Positions 1-8,785 of a DNA stretch of 64,000 nucleotides are shown in pieces. Under the pieces are notes generated by a model. That model was not told where the DNA came from, ran no database searches, and saw nothing but the letters and a program-made list of their open reading frames with translations. The translations under genes and the position numbers were made by a program. The stretch spans positions 1,550,001 through 1,614,000 of the forward strand of contig NZ_CP092712.1 of assembly GCF_023983475.1 (NCBI RefSeq), given 5' to 3'. The DNA comes from Aliivibrio fischeri ATCC 7744 = JCM 18803 = DSM 507. Its GTDB lineage: Bacteria > Pseudomonadota > Gammaproteobacteria > Enterobacterales > Vibrionaceae. Positions within the stretch are counted from its first letter, which is position 1; each line of letters opens with the position of its first letter.

Positions 1-521
1 TTGACCAACCTCATTGGTCTGTTCGTCTACTCGGCCGTTCAGGTAACAATCAAATCGTTTATTTGCATCAGAATCCATTTCTGTTTGATGGTACGGTTTA
101 TGACAATGTCATTTACGGTGTGAAATACACAGCAATGAGCAAGCAAAACAAACGTAATATGGTTATCAACGCCTTACGTATGGTTGGCCTTGAAACCTTA
201 GCTGACGAACATATTTCTGTTTTATCTGGTGGTGAAAAACAACGTGTCGCTATGGCTCGAGCTTGGGTATTAAAACCGTCTATTTTGCTAATGGACGAAC
301 CAAGTGCCAGTGTTGACCAAGAGTCCATCGATTTATTGGTAATTATGGCTAAAGATCTACTTGATCGAGGCTCTAGCATTGTCGTTACCAGCCACCAAAC
401 CAATGCCTTAACTGAAATTTGTCATCGTCAATGGACCATTTCAGATGCAAAGCTGATAGAATCAACCCCATTAAAAGTGATTGTTAGCAAGGATAAGTAT
501 GCTCCAGCCAAAGCAAACTAG
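1..521 (+). CDS. ABC transporter ATP-binding protein, 3' part (probable tungstate/molybdate importer)
   Basis: The gene enters from the left edge; its codons run in frame from base 3, so there is no start codon in the window and the Walker A motif is missing. The visible part shows the Q-loop (LHQNPF), the ABC signature LSGGEKQRVAMARA, Walker B with ILLMDEPSAS and the H-loop histidine in VVTSHQ. It would be the cytoplasmic ATPase of an importer. It overlaps mobA by 23 bp, and the next two genes make molybdenum cofactor, so tungstate or molybdate (TupC-like) is the likeliest substrate. The substrate is inferred from context only; the ATPase assignment is secure. Confidence 0.8.
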   Translation, partial: DQPHWSVRLLGRSGNNQIVYLHQNPFLFDGTVYDNVIYGVKYTAMSKQNKRNMVINALRMVGLETLADEHISVLSGGEKQRVAMARAWVLKPSILLMDEPSASVDQESIDLLVIMAKDLLDRGSSIVVTSHQTNALTEICHRQWTISDAKLIESTPLKVIVSKDKYAPAKAN

Positions 522-1083
522 TTGGGTAATATTAGCGGGTGGGCAAGCTCGTCGTATGGGTGGTAAAGATAAAGGGTTTGTTTTATTTCAAGATAAACCA
601 CTCATCGAGCACGCTCTAGAAACATTAACATCTCAAACTGACCAAATTGCCATTAATGCTAATCGCAGTATTGAAGAATATTCACGTTACGCCGTCACCT
701 TCCCAGACCAATTTAGTGAATACCCAGGGCCTTTAGCGGGTATGCATTCTGGCCTTGTAAATATGAATTCTGACTGGGTTGGGTTTATTCCATGTGATTC
801 CCCTAACCTGCCAAGCAATTTAGTTTCTTTACTTTGCAATGCTGTAAAAAAAGATACTGATATTGTGGTGGCTCACGATGGTGAGTACATGCAACCTGTT
901 GTCACTTTAATGCACAAACGTATTATTCCAAAAATTGATGCCTTTTTAACGCGTGGAGACAGAAAAATCATCCTATTATACAAAGAGTGTAATACTGTTT
1001 TTGCTGATTTCTCTGACTACCCTAACGCGTTTATCAATTTGAATAGTCCTCAAGAACTTGAACAATTTGGAACTTTATTATGA
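499..1083 (+). CDS. mobA: Molybdenum cofactor guanylyltransferase MobA
   Basis: It transfers GMP from GTP to molybdopterin to form the guanine dinucleotide cofactor. The N-terminal nucleotide-binding motif LAGGQARRMGGKDK is at residues 12-25, followed by GPLAGMHSGL and the metal-binding loop IPCDSPNLP near residue 100. An ATG at 499 gives 194 aa, the usual MobA length; an upstream TTG in the same frame (481) would lie further inside the ABC gene and add residues without family support. The stop overlaps the next start as ATGA, so translation is probably coupled to mobB-moeA. Confidence 0.93.
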   Translation: MLQPKQTSWVILAGGQARRMGGKDKGFVLFQDKPLIEHALETLTSQTDQIAINANRSIEEYSRYAVTFPDQFSEYPGPLAGMHSGLVNMNSDWVGFIPCDSPNLPSNLVSLLCNAVKKDTDIVVAHDGEYMQPVVTLMHKRIIPKIDAFLTRGDRKIILLYKECNTVFADFSDYPNAFINLNSPQELEQFGTLL

Positions 1084-2861
1084 GCTTAACGTCTGCGTCT
1101 ATCCCTTTATTGGGTTTTGCTGCTTATAGCGGCACAGGTAAAACAACATTACTTGAAAAACTGCTGCCTAAACTGACTGATATGGGACTAAAAGTCGCAG
1201 TCATTAAACACGCTCATCATAATTTTGATATCGACCAAGAAGGCAAAGACAGTTACCGCTTACGTAAAGCGGGCGCTAGCCAAATGTTGATCAGTTCACG
1301 CTTTCGTAATGCCTTGATCACTGAAACACCCGATGAAGAAACGACATGTCAGCAGTTAATCAATAAACTCGACCAAACTGAATTAGACTTAATTCTTATT
1401 GAAGGGTTTAAACAACTGCCATACACCAAGATTGAATTACATCGTGATGAAATCGGCAAGCCTTGGATTTTCCCAGAAGATGAGAACATCATTGCGATTG
1501 CCTCGGATTCAAAAGCCGACTCTGAACTGCCTCAAATGGATATCAATGATACCGACTCAATCACGCAATTCATTGTTGACTACGTAAAACAACATCAACA
1601 TAAACAACAAAGTGACCTATCTGCTAACTGCGATGAGTTATCTCCTGCGTTTTTATCTGTTAGCCAAGGCAGAGCTAAGATTTTAGAGGCAATCACTCCA
1701 CTAAGTTCACAAAGTAATGTTTCTTTAGTTGAGTCGATTAACGCATTAGCCGCTCAAGATATTTTATCGCCGATTAATGTTCCTCAACATAACAATTCAG
1801 CAATGGATGGCTATGTGATTTGTGGTGATGATTTAGAGCGTGAAAGCTATACGGTCGTTGCCGAAATCATGGCGGGTCACAGCTATGATCGCCCCCTTCA
1901 ACATGGTGAAGCCGCAAAAATCATGACGGGTGCCCCTGTACCTGAAAATGGTCATGCTGTGATCATGCGAGAACAAGCGACTCAAGAAGGTGATCAAGTA
2001 TACTTCGATGCGGGTAAATCAGGCATTCGTAAAGGCCAAAACGTTCGTCTAGCCGGTGAAGACCTGGCTATGGATCAGATCTGTGTGGCTAAAGGTTCAC
2101 GTATTACAGCACCTGAAGTGGGTATGCTTGCATCTTTAGGCATTGCTTCTGTTCCTGTTATCGCTAAAACAAAAGTGGCTATCTTCTCGACTGGCGATGA
2201 AGTTCAAGCGCCGGGTGAAGCACAAAAAGCCAACTCTATTTACGACTCAAACCGTTTTACTTTAACGGCATTACTGCAAAAATTAGGCTGTGAAGTGATT
2301 GATTTCGGTATCATTGAAGACAGTGAAGCCGCTTTAGAATCAACGCTTTCTCAAGCATCACAACAAGCAGATATGATTTTATCTTCTGGTGGTGTGTCGG
2401 TTGGTGATGCGGACTACATCAAAACGATTTTAGACAAACTGGGCAATATTAATTTCTGGCGTATCAATATGCGTCCGGGACGCCCTCTTGCCTTTGGTCA
2501 TATTGGTGATACTCCATTCTTCGGTTTACCAGGTAACCCTGTAGCAGTAATGGTGGCGTTCTTACAGTTTGTTGAGCCTGCACTTCGCAAACTTCAAGGC
2601 GAAGATAATTGGCAGCCTGAAACCTTTACTGCTATTGCAAAAGAGTTTATTCGTTCTCGCACTGGCCGAACTGAATACAGCCGTGGCATTTACTCGATTA
2701 ACCAAAATGGTCAAATGGAAGTGGTAACCACAGGTAAGCAAGGCTCTGGGATTTTACGTTCAATGAGTGAAGCCAATTGCTTAATTGAAGTGCAACCAGA
2801 AGTTGAGTCGGTAGATATTGGTCAGAAAGTGACAATTATTCCACTGGGTTCGAGAGTTTAA
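1080..2861 (+). CDS. moeA: MobB-MoeA fusion: MGD adaptor plus molybdopterin molybdotransferase
   Basis: A two-domain 593-aa protein. Residues 1 to about 165 are MobB-like: a P-loop (AAYSGTGKTTL, near residue 14) and LILIEGFK near 105. From about residue 190 it is MoeA: NNSAMDGYVI near 238, STGDEV near 370, SSGGVSVGD near 435 and GLPGNPVAV near 481. MoeA inserts molybdate into adenylylated molybdopterin; MobB is a GTP-binding partner of MobA. The fusion joins metal insertion to nucleotide attachment, and the gene overlaps mobA by 4 bp. The domains are usually separate genes, but this fusion is known in some vibrios and relatives. Both domains look intact. Confidence 0.93.
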   Translation: MSLTSASIPLLGFAAYSGTGKTTLLEKLLPKLTDMGLKVAVIKHAHHNFDIDQEGKDSYRLRKAGASQMLISSRFRNALITETPDEETTCQQLINKLDQTELDLILIEGFKQLPYTKIELHRDEIGKPWIFPEDENIIAIASDSKADSELPQMDINDTDSITQFIVDYVKQHQHKQQSDLSANCDELSPAFLSVSQGRAKILEAITPLSSQSNVSLVESINALAAQDILSPINVPQHNNSAMDGYVICGDDLERESYTVVAEIMAGHSYDRPLQHGEAAKIMTGAPVPENGHAVIMREQATQEGDQVYFDAGKSGIRKGQNVRLAGEDLAMDQICVAKGSRITAPEVGMLASLGIASVPVIAKTKVAIFSTGDEVQAPGEAQKANSIYDSNRFTLTALLQKLGCEVIDFGIIEDSEAALESTLSQASQQADMILSSGGVSVGDADYIKTILDKLGNINFWRINMRPGRPLAFGHIGDTPFFGLPGNPVAVMVAFLQFVEPALRKLQGEDNWQPETFTAIAKEFIRSRTGRTEYSRGIYSINQNGQMEVVTTGKQGSGILRSMSEANCLIEVQPEVESVDIGQKVTIIPLGSRV

Positions 2862-2895
2862 AGCGCCTAAATAATTTTAAATAACTCTAAATTTA

Positions 2896-2918
2896 GCCTC
2901 ACTTTTGTGAGGCTTTTT
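2896..2918 (+). terminator. Rho-independent terminator after mobB-moeA
   Basis: GCCTCAC and GTGAGGC form a 7-bp stem around a TTTT loop, followed directly by five Ts, 35 bp after the moeA stop. Confidence 0.88.
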
Positions 2919-3078
2919 CTTATAAAGCTACATAAATAAACAATACTTACATGACATAAACATAACTCTTATCACTCCTTGTAAGCACTGAACAAATATC
3001 ACGTTTTACTCCCTGTTGCACCTTCAATGAGAGCGCGAAATAGCTTAAAATAGAGACATAAAATTATAAGGAAGAATC

Positions 3079-4161
3079 ATGAAAAACAAATGGTTAGGAT
3101 TTGCTTGCTTACTACCATTATTAAGCGGCTGCAACGATGCCAACTCCTCTATTAGCGCATCAAGTGACACGGTATCAAAACAACAGATTGATACCATTAT
3201 TACCAACATCAATAAGTTGTACCCCGATGCATCAACCGAATTAAAACAAAACGCATTAAACACTGCGGTTCGTGCTATTGAGAATCTAGTGTTCGTAAAA
3301 GGCGGCAGTTTTGAAATGGGAGATTTTGGCTCCCCTTGTGAAATTCCAAGTGTAACTAGAAACAGAATAGACTGGTCACCTGATGTAAAATGTTTGGCCT
3401 CCTTCAGTAGTGTAGAAACAGGAGCTAATAAGGTTCACAAAGTCACTCTTGATTCTTATTCTATGTCTGCTTATGAGACCAGCTTTATGGATATGGAATG
3501 GATGCGCCAAATTAATGGGTTGCCTGTCGCAGATAATAAATGGGATGGCTACCATATCATTAAAGGCGAAGTCATCGAAAGAGACTCTGAAGATTATGAA
3601 TACCTATTAACACGCAGAAAAAATCAATCAGCAGGAACAAAAAATTGGCACCAGGCTAAAGATTATTGTCAATGGTTAGGTAATCTCACAGCACTGCCTT
3701 TTGACTTACCAACCGAAGCGCAATGGGAATATGCTGCACGTAACCGAGGTGAAAAACGTTATTACTCGACTAATAATGGTTATTTGCAATACCGCAATGG
3801 GCAATATTTCAACCCAAATACTGGTTACTACATTAATTATACTGATGATGAGGTCAATGCAGGAACAGGGCTAGAAAACAATCTCGGCAAATGGCCTGCC
3901 AACCCATTAGGCATATACGGCATGAGTAATAATATTAGCGAGTGGACCAATGATTGGTATTCACCTGATTATTATCAAGGATCTCCAGAGTTGAACCCAC
4001 AAGGGCCAAAATCAGGCGAAGAAAAAGTCATGCGAGATGGAAAGGGGTCAATGACTATTGATAGAGTCAATAAACCTATAAAACGTGATAGTTATTATCC
4101 AAGCAGCAGCTTTCGCTGCTCCCTGCAACAAAAAACTCCAGCGACCATAGTTAACCCTTAA
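3079..4161 (+). CDS. FGE-like (SUMF1-domain) lipoprotein, probable T6SS immunity protein, copy A
   Basis: 360 aa with a lipoprotein signal peptide: the lipobox LLSGC puts the lipidated cysteine at residue 18. A formylglycine-generating-enzyme fold begins at FVKGGSFEMGD (about 72-82) and includes LPTEAQWEYAARNRG and GIYGMSNNISEW. The usual C-terminal RGGSW block is degenerate (VMRDGKGS) and only one cysteine remains near the end, so FGE catalysis is unlikely. FGE-like proteins have been described as a T6SS immunity family, and this gene converges on a LysM effector behind vgrG and DUF4123, so neutralising that effector in the periplasm is the best guess. Residues 83-119 differ most from copy B and may set specificity. 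The RBS is AAGGAAG. Confidence 0.75.
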   Translation: MKNKWLGFACLLPLLSGCNDANSSISASSDTVSKQQIDTIITNINKLYPDASTELKQNALNTAVRAIENLVFVKGGSFEMGDFGSPCEIPSVTRNRIDWSPDVKCLASFSSVETGANKVHKVTLDSYSMSAYETSFMDMEWMRQINGLPVADNKWDGYHIIKGEVIERDSEDYEYLLTRRKNQSAGTKNWHQAKDYCQWLGNLTALPFDLPTEAQWEYAARNRGEKRYYSTNNGYLQYRNGQYFNPNTGYYINYTDDEVNAGTGLENNLGKWPANPLGIYGMSNNISEWTNDWYSPDYYQGSPELNPQGPKSGEEKVMRDGKGSMTIDRVNKPIKRDSYYPSSSFRCSLQQKTPATIVNP

Positions 4162-4167
4162 TATTTT

Positions 4168-4192
4168 ATCGCTCCTAATCGTTAGGGGCGAT
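4168..4192 (+). terminator. Terminator hairpin after FGE-like gene A
   Basis: ATCGCTCCTAA pairs with TTAGGGGCGAT (one G-U pair) around a TCG loop, then CTTTATT. It lies just after the gene A stop, between convergent genes. The equivalent hairpin after copy B is at 5655-5675. Confidence 0.65.
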
Positions 4193-4241
4193 CTTTATTA
4201 ATCATGTGTTTGATTACCGAAACAACCTACTAATCATATCC

Positions 4242-4412
4242 TCAACCAATTTCTGTCTTTGGCGTAAATGGCATAGACGGTATTTCTGATTGTTTTTTCG
4301 CTTTTGCTAAACGATAAACCCAGCCATTAAACTCCCTTTGTTGCTCGCCATCTAATACTGTATTAATACGCTTTAAGTTAGCAAACAATTTTTCGTAACC
4401 TACTTCCTCACG
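4242..4412 (-). pseudogene. Orphan C-terminal fragment of the LysM T6SS effector
   Basis: The minus strand encodes about 52 codons, from GYEKLF to a stop, that match the C-terminus of the intact effector (5730-5888) with few changes, including KRINTVLDGEQQREFNGWVY. The rest of the effector is absent and upstream homology stops near 4412. An open frame continues to 4484, but only through unit B leader DNA and without a convincing RBS. I read it as the by-product of the tandem duplication that copied the adjacent immunity gene. Confidence 0.8.
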
Positions 4413-4559
4413 CCCCAAACAGTAATATTTACATAGCATAAATGTCACTCTTATCACTCCCTGTGAACACTGAACAAATATCACATTTTACTTCCTGTTA
4501 CACCTTCAATGAGAACGCGAAATAGCTTAAAATAGAGGCATAAATTATAAGGAAGAATT

Positions 4560-5639
4560 ATGAAAAACAAATGGTTAGGATTTGCTTGCTTACTACCATT
4601 ATTAAGCGGCTGCAACGATGCGAATTCCTCTATTAGCGCATCAAGTGACACAGTATCAAAACAACAGATTGATACCATTATTACCAACATCAATAAGCAG
4701 TACCCTGATGCATCCAATGAATTAAAACAAAATGCATTAAACACCGCGGTTCGTGCTATTGAGAATCTAGTGTTCGTAAAAGGCGGCAGTTTTGAAATGG
4801 GGGATTTTAAAGCTCCTTGCGAAATTCCAAGCAGAACCACAAATAGAATAGACTGGTCACCTGATGCTCAATGTCTGAGTTCCCCACTAAGCACACGTAA
4901 AGGAGCTGATTACCTTCACAAAGTCACTCTTGATTCTTATTCTATGTCTGCTTATGAAACCAGCTTTATGGATATGGAGTGGATGCGTCAAATTAATGGA
5001 TTGCCTGTCGCTGCTGATAAAATGGATGGTTATCATGTTGTTGAAGGTGAAATCATCGAAAGAGGATCTAAAGATTATGAATATCAATTAACACGCAGAA
5101 AAAATCAATCAACAGAAACAATAAATTGGCAACAAGCTAAAGATTATTGTCAATGGTTAGGTAATCTCACGGCACTGCCTTTTGACTTACCAACCGAAGC
5201 ACAATGGGAATATGCCGCACGTAACCGAGGTGAAAAACGTTATTACGCGACTAATAATGGTTATTTGCAATACCGCAATGGGCAATATTTCAACCCAAAT
5301 ACTGGCTATTATATTCGTTATACTGAAGATGAGGTCAATGCAGGAACAGGACTAGAAGACAGCATAGGCAAATGGCCTGCCAACCCATTAGGGATATATG
5401 GCATGAGTAATAATATCAGAGAGTGGATCAATGATTGGTATTCTCCAACCTATTATCAAGAATCTCCAGAGTTAAATCCACAAGGGCCAAAAACAGGTGA
5501 AGAAAAAGTCATGCGTGATGGAATGGGAGCAATGACTATTGATAGAGTTCCAAATAAAATTGAGGAAGATAGATATTATGCCAGTTATAGTTTTCGCTGC
5601 TCTCTTCAGCAACAAACGCCTGCTATTATCTTAAATTAA
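4560..5639 (+). CDS. FGE-like (SUMF1-domain) lipoprotein, probable T6SS immunity protein, copy B
   Basis: 359 aa and strongly similar to copy A, with the same lipobox (Cys18), FVKGGSFEMGD start of the FGE fold and LPTEAQWEYAARNRG. The differences cluster at residues 83-119 and in the C-terminal segment after VMRDG. It too lacks the RGGSW and paired-cysteine arrangement of catalytic FGEs. Its 3' end is 90 bp from the stop of the intact effector on the opposite strand, so this copy is the likelier current cognate immunity gene and copy A a diverged spare. It has its own leader and RBS (AAGGAAG), allowing expression independent of the T6SS promoter. Confidence 0.75.
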   Translation: MKNKWLGFACLLPLLSGCNDANSSISASSDTVSKQQIDTIITNINKQYPDASNELKQNALNTAVRAIENLVFVKGGSFEMGDFKAPCEIPSRTTNRIDWSPDAQCLSSPLSTRKGADYLHKVTLDSYSMSAYETSFMDMEWMRQINGLPVAADKMDGYHVVEGEIIERGSKDYEYQLTRRKNQSTETINWQQAKDYCQWLGNLTALPFDLPTEAQWEYAARNRGEKRYYATNNGYLQYRNGQYFNPNTGYYIRYTEDEVNAGTGLEDSIGKWPANPLGIYGMSNNIREWINDWYSPTYYQESPELNPQGPKTGEEKVMRDGMGAMTIDRVPNKIEEDRYYASYSFRCSLQQQTPAIILN

Positions 5640-5654
5640 CCTTTGAGTATATGT

Positions 5655-5675
5655 CGCCCCTAATCTTTAGGGGCG
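5655..5675. terminator. Hairpin between convergent FGE-like gene B and the effector
   Basis: CGCCCCTAA and TTAGGGGCG form a perfect 9-bp stem around TCT, followed by GTGTCTTTATT. It probably ends FGE-like gene B and may also stop effector transcripts arriving from the other side. Confidence 0.65.
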
Positions 5676-5729
5676 TGTCTTTATTAAGTAGAAGCTTTCT
5701 TTTCACAACCTAACCTAACAATCATATCA

Positions 5730-8177
5730 TCAACTTATTTCTGTTTTTGGCGTAAATGGCATAGACGGTATTTCTGATTGTTTTTTGGCTTTTGCTAAGC
5801 GATAAACCCAGCCATTAAACTCTCTTTGCTGCTCGCCGTCTAACACCGTATTTATGCGTTTTAAGTTAACAAACAATTTTTCATAACCCGCCTCTCTTGT
5901 ACCAAAATCGTTCATACGAGATAAAATCTCTTCAAACTTACGCCAACTGTAAGTGGTTTTCTTTAATAGATAACAAATAGCAGTCTCTTGTGCTTCTTCA
6001 CCATGCATGAAAAAATCTTCCACTAAAGTATTGAGCATCATACCGACCACCTCAGGCAAGAGTTGGTCTGAAGGTACACCACTAAATACCTCTTCAGTCA
6101 TGATGCGTTGAGAGAGCATTTTCGCTTCTTTTTGACGTTCACGAATAGCATCACGATCCCTCCAAATATCATTAATAATAGTTTGACCTAGCATTACCCC
6201 TTTCTTTAAAGCTTCAACAGCATCAGAAGCAAAGGTTAAATAACTGGTTCTAACTAAATATTCATACGCTCGATCATCAATATTTTCAAGCAGTCGATAC
6301 CCTACCCACTGCAGTCCTTGCAAAATAACTTTAGCTAGCTCCCACAACTGATCTAACTTGATTAATGAAGCAAAACTACCACTGCCTCCAGCACCAAATA
6401 CGAAGCGGCCTGAGCATGCAAAATAAAATCCATCAGGAGTTAATCTCAATTGAAAATCAACCCCAGCACCAAGGCCTCCTGCAATGTTTCCTTCGGCAGA
6501 TACTTCGGCTAACTGTTGAAAGTCGATTTTAGCGTTCTCTTTTTCTTTCGCTTTAGATGTTGCTGGTGGTGCTTGCCACTCTGCACTGCCTGTAACTTTT
6601 CCGCCAACTTGTCCACCCGCAAAGCCATCAACTTTAAGACCAACTTCGCCACCAGTATTGGACGTTGCTAACCCTACATTTGGGCTATATAGCGCACCAA
6701 CACTGCCTTCTCCAACTTCAGGTAATAATATTTTTGCTGACGCATCTCCACTCACCATTGCGCCTACAAACGCACTGATTTGTATTTCCCCTTTGAGTCT
6801 AAAGCAACCAAAAGCATAGGTAGCAGTATTTTTATTTGCATCGGTGTAGGTTAACTTAGCGGCATAACCTCCTTTATACGGCAGAAATCCTTCTATTTTC
6901 GCTGATGCCTCTGCAAGCGCAATTGCCGCAGAGCCACCAATCGCCATACCTGTTTTATCTAGGCTTGCTGCAGCATTCGCTCCCCAACGAACTAGCTGAG
7001 CTTCATGGCTTACGGCAATTTTGCTGTTATCGCCTTCTCCCCAAAGGTCATATTCCTTTTTAGATTCAAGCCAGTACCCACCGTCAGCTTTCCATTCCGC
7101 TATCTGTTTTTTTAATGGTCCACTTTTGATATCACTTTTTATATCTGCAGCAATGTCTTTTGCTACTGCTGTCATTAAGCCTTTTTTATCATTATCAAGC
7201 AACGCTTGCCTAGTATTCGTTCTATCTGGTACTTGACGCCAATGCGCATACTCTCGCTCAAAAAAATCAGCGCGAATATACATATACCTATTATCTAATA
7301 CCGAGAACACCTCAATAACATGACGCTTAGCAGCGCTTTTTCCCTTTATATTATTTAACTTAACTGATTGATTATTTGGTTTTATAGGAGATGGGTTACT
7401 CTGCGCTTTCTCTTCACTTTGTTGTACCATAGCCAATTGTTGTTGACGTAATCGCCCTAAATCAGCATCGATACGCTCAAGAGCTTCTCTTTTTAATGTG
7501 CCAACAGATAAGTTATCAGTATATAAAGGATTTTCGTTATAATCCTTCACAAACAGCTTTGTATTCTCAAGCTCTTTTATTTGTCCTTGTAGAGCCTCCC
7601 AATTCTCGTTGTCTTGTTTTTTTATTTGTGCAGCTTCATTTCTTTTTCTTTGTTTATCAAGACTTGATTCTGATAGAAAAATCGCTCCTGCATAATTTGC
7701 CGCCTCTAGCCATGCCTGTCTCTTTCTGGCATGAGCTGCAATCTGCTCTTTTGTGGCACTTTCTACATTAAGTGCAGCACTAACAAGATCAACATACCCT
7801 TGGATCAGTTTATTTAATTCACTTACTTCCTCTTTTATAAATTTGAGCGCTTTTTCATCCACACAATAAAAATCTGTTTTATGTACCCCTGTCACAAACA
7901 AAATGTCATGCACTTCTTTAGCTTCGCATTCTGGCGGAGACATTAATGTGCAGGTGTCTGATACTGGGCGAGGTTTTACAGGTTCAATAAAATAATCTTG
8001 CTCTATCTCCTCATCCTCGACTTCTTCTGGCAGACGAATGCTATCACCTACATGTATTAAATCAGGGTTTGGTTGATATTTCGGGTTCAACTCTAATAAC
8101 GTGGTGAAAGGGACATCATTATCAATGGCAATTTTAAGTAGCGTATCACCGCTCTGAACAATATAAGATTGGCTCAT
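5730..8177 (-). CDS. LysM-domain T6SS cargo effector, toxic activity unknown
   Basis: 815 aa. The N-terminus (about 4-50) is a LysM domain (YIVQSGDTLLKIA ... HVGDSIRLP), which fits peptidoglycan binding. A charged, coiled-coil-like stretch spans about 150-260, and a glycine- and alanine-rich segment with pattern GG-VGGKV about 475-620. No signal peptide and no catalytic motif I recognise; a membrane-acting or peptidoglycan-acting toxin is possible but unproven. The start is 14 bp after the DUF4123 stop, in an hcp-vgrG-adaptor-effector operon. The last ~52 residues are the part duplicated at 4242-4412. FGE-like lipoprotein genes converge on it, as expected for a periplasmic effector with outer-membrane or periplasmic immunity. 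Confidence 0.75.
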   Translation of the reverse strand: MSQSYIVQSGDTLLKIAIDNDVPFTTLLELNPKYQPNPDLIHVGDSIRLPEEVEDEEIEQDYFIEPVKPRPVSDTCTLMSPPECEAKEVHDILFVTGVHKTDFYCVDEKALKFIKEEVSELNKLIQGYVDLVSAALNVESATKEQIAAHARKRQAWLEAANYAGAIFLSESSLDKQRKRNEAAQIKKQDNENWEALQGQIKELENTKLFVKDYNENPLYTDNLSVGTLKREALERIDADLGRLRQQQLAMVQQSEEKAQSNPSPIKPNNQSVKLNNIKGKSAAKRHVIEVFSVLDNRYMYIRADFFEREYAHWRQVPDRTNTRQALLDNDKKGLMTAVAKDIAADIKSDIKSGPLKKQIAEWKADGGYWLESKKEYDLWGEGDNSKIAVSHEAQLVRWGANAAASLDKTGMAIGGSAAIALAEASAKIEGFLPYKGGYAAKLTYTDANKNTATYAFGCFRLKGEIQISAFVGAMVSGDASAKILLPEVGEGSVGALYSPNVGLATSNTGGEVGLKVDGFAGGQVGGKVTGSAEWQAPPATSKAKEKENAKIDFQQLAEVSAEGNIAGGLGAGVDFQLRLTPDGFYFACSGRFVFGAGGSGSFASLIKLDQLWELAKVILQGLQWVGYRLLENIDDRAYEYLVRTSYLTFASDAVEALKKGVMLGQTIINDIWRDRDAIRERQKEAKMLSQRIMTEEVFSGVPSDQLLPEVVGMMLNTLVEDFFMHGEEAQETAICYLLKKTTYSWRKFEEILSRMNDFGTREAGYEKLFVNLKRINTVLDGEQQREFNGWVYRLAKAKKQSEIPSMPFTPKTEIS

Positions 8178-8191
8178 GGTATTTCACTCCT

Positions 8192-8785
8192 TTACCATTG
8201 AGTTAAAATAAATTGCATGGACGCAAGATGTAGTTCAGTCATTGTCCATTGATAATCAGAAAATGGAGGTGCAAGAGATTCTGAAATGGGAACAGTAAGC
8301 CACGCTTTATTAAACCATGTGATTTTAGTCACCGGTGCAAAATAATCTCGACGCTCTGTATCTGACATTGAGGCAACTAATGGCAATAATCCTCTAGGGT
8401 CGTAATAGCGTAAAAACACTTCTCCATTGCCTCTTTTAACGACCAAAGCATTACGTAATGAATACATTAATTCACTACTGCTGGTTGTGTTTTCAGTATA
8501 AAACAACGCTCCACAATGCGTGGAGTTCATTTTATTTACACTCGCTTCGAATAATGCTTGTGACGTTGCGATATTAACCACTACAGGACCATTTTTTATC
8601 GCATTAAACTGCGTTGCTTTAAATAGTTCAAAGATCTCTAATTCATCAACATGTGAACTAAGCTCTGCATGCCACTCTGCCCATAGCTCTGGTTCAATTA
8701 ACGCATAAATGTTTTCTGATGCATCAAATAATGGTTGTTCAACAATATTCAATCGCCATTCACTATTTAGTTGTGAAGTTGACAT
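8192..8785 (-). CDS. DUF4123 T6SS adaptor/chaperone (Tap/TEC-like)
   Basis: 197 aa. The diagnostic C-terminal block GEVFLRYYDPRGLLPLV followed by YFAPVTKITW matches DUF4123 adaptors, which load a cognate effector onto VgrG. It sits exactly where such adaptors are found, between vgrG (19-bp overlap) and the effector (14-bp gap). The protein is cytoplasmic, with no signal peptide. Confidence 0.85.
   Translation of the reverse strand: MSTSQLNSEWRLNIVEQPLFDASENIYALIEPELWAEWHAELSSHVDELEIFELFKATQFNAIKNGPVVVNIATSQALFEASVNKMNSTHCGALFYTENTTSSSELMYSLRNALVVKRGNGEVFLRYYDPRGLLPLVASMSDTERRDYFAPVTKITWFNKAWLTVPISESLAPPFSDYQWTMTELHLASMQFILTQW

Larger units (their letters stand above)
2938..5900. repeat. Tandem duplication of about 1.48 kb (immunity gene plus effector 3' end)
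   Basis: Unit A (about 2938-4412) and unit B (about 4417-5900) match in order: leader sequence, FGE-like lipoprotein gene, convergent terminator hairpin, and the last ~52 codons of the LysM effector on the minus strand. The two lipoprotein starts are 1481 bp apart and the two effector tail stops 1488 bp apart. In unit A the effector match ends just upstream of the codons for GYEKLF, near 4412, where unit B's leader begins. The units differ at scattered positions, with a denser block inside the lipoprotein gene. Confidence 0.85.

Noticed and set aside
4413-4484. Extension of the orphan effector fragment to an upstream start
   Set aside because: The added codons read through the leader of the second FGE-like gene and have no match in the intact effector.
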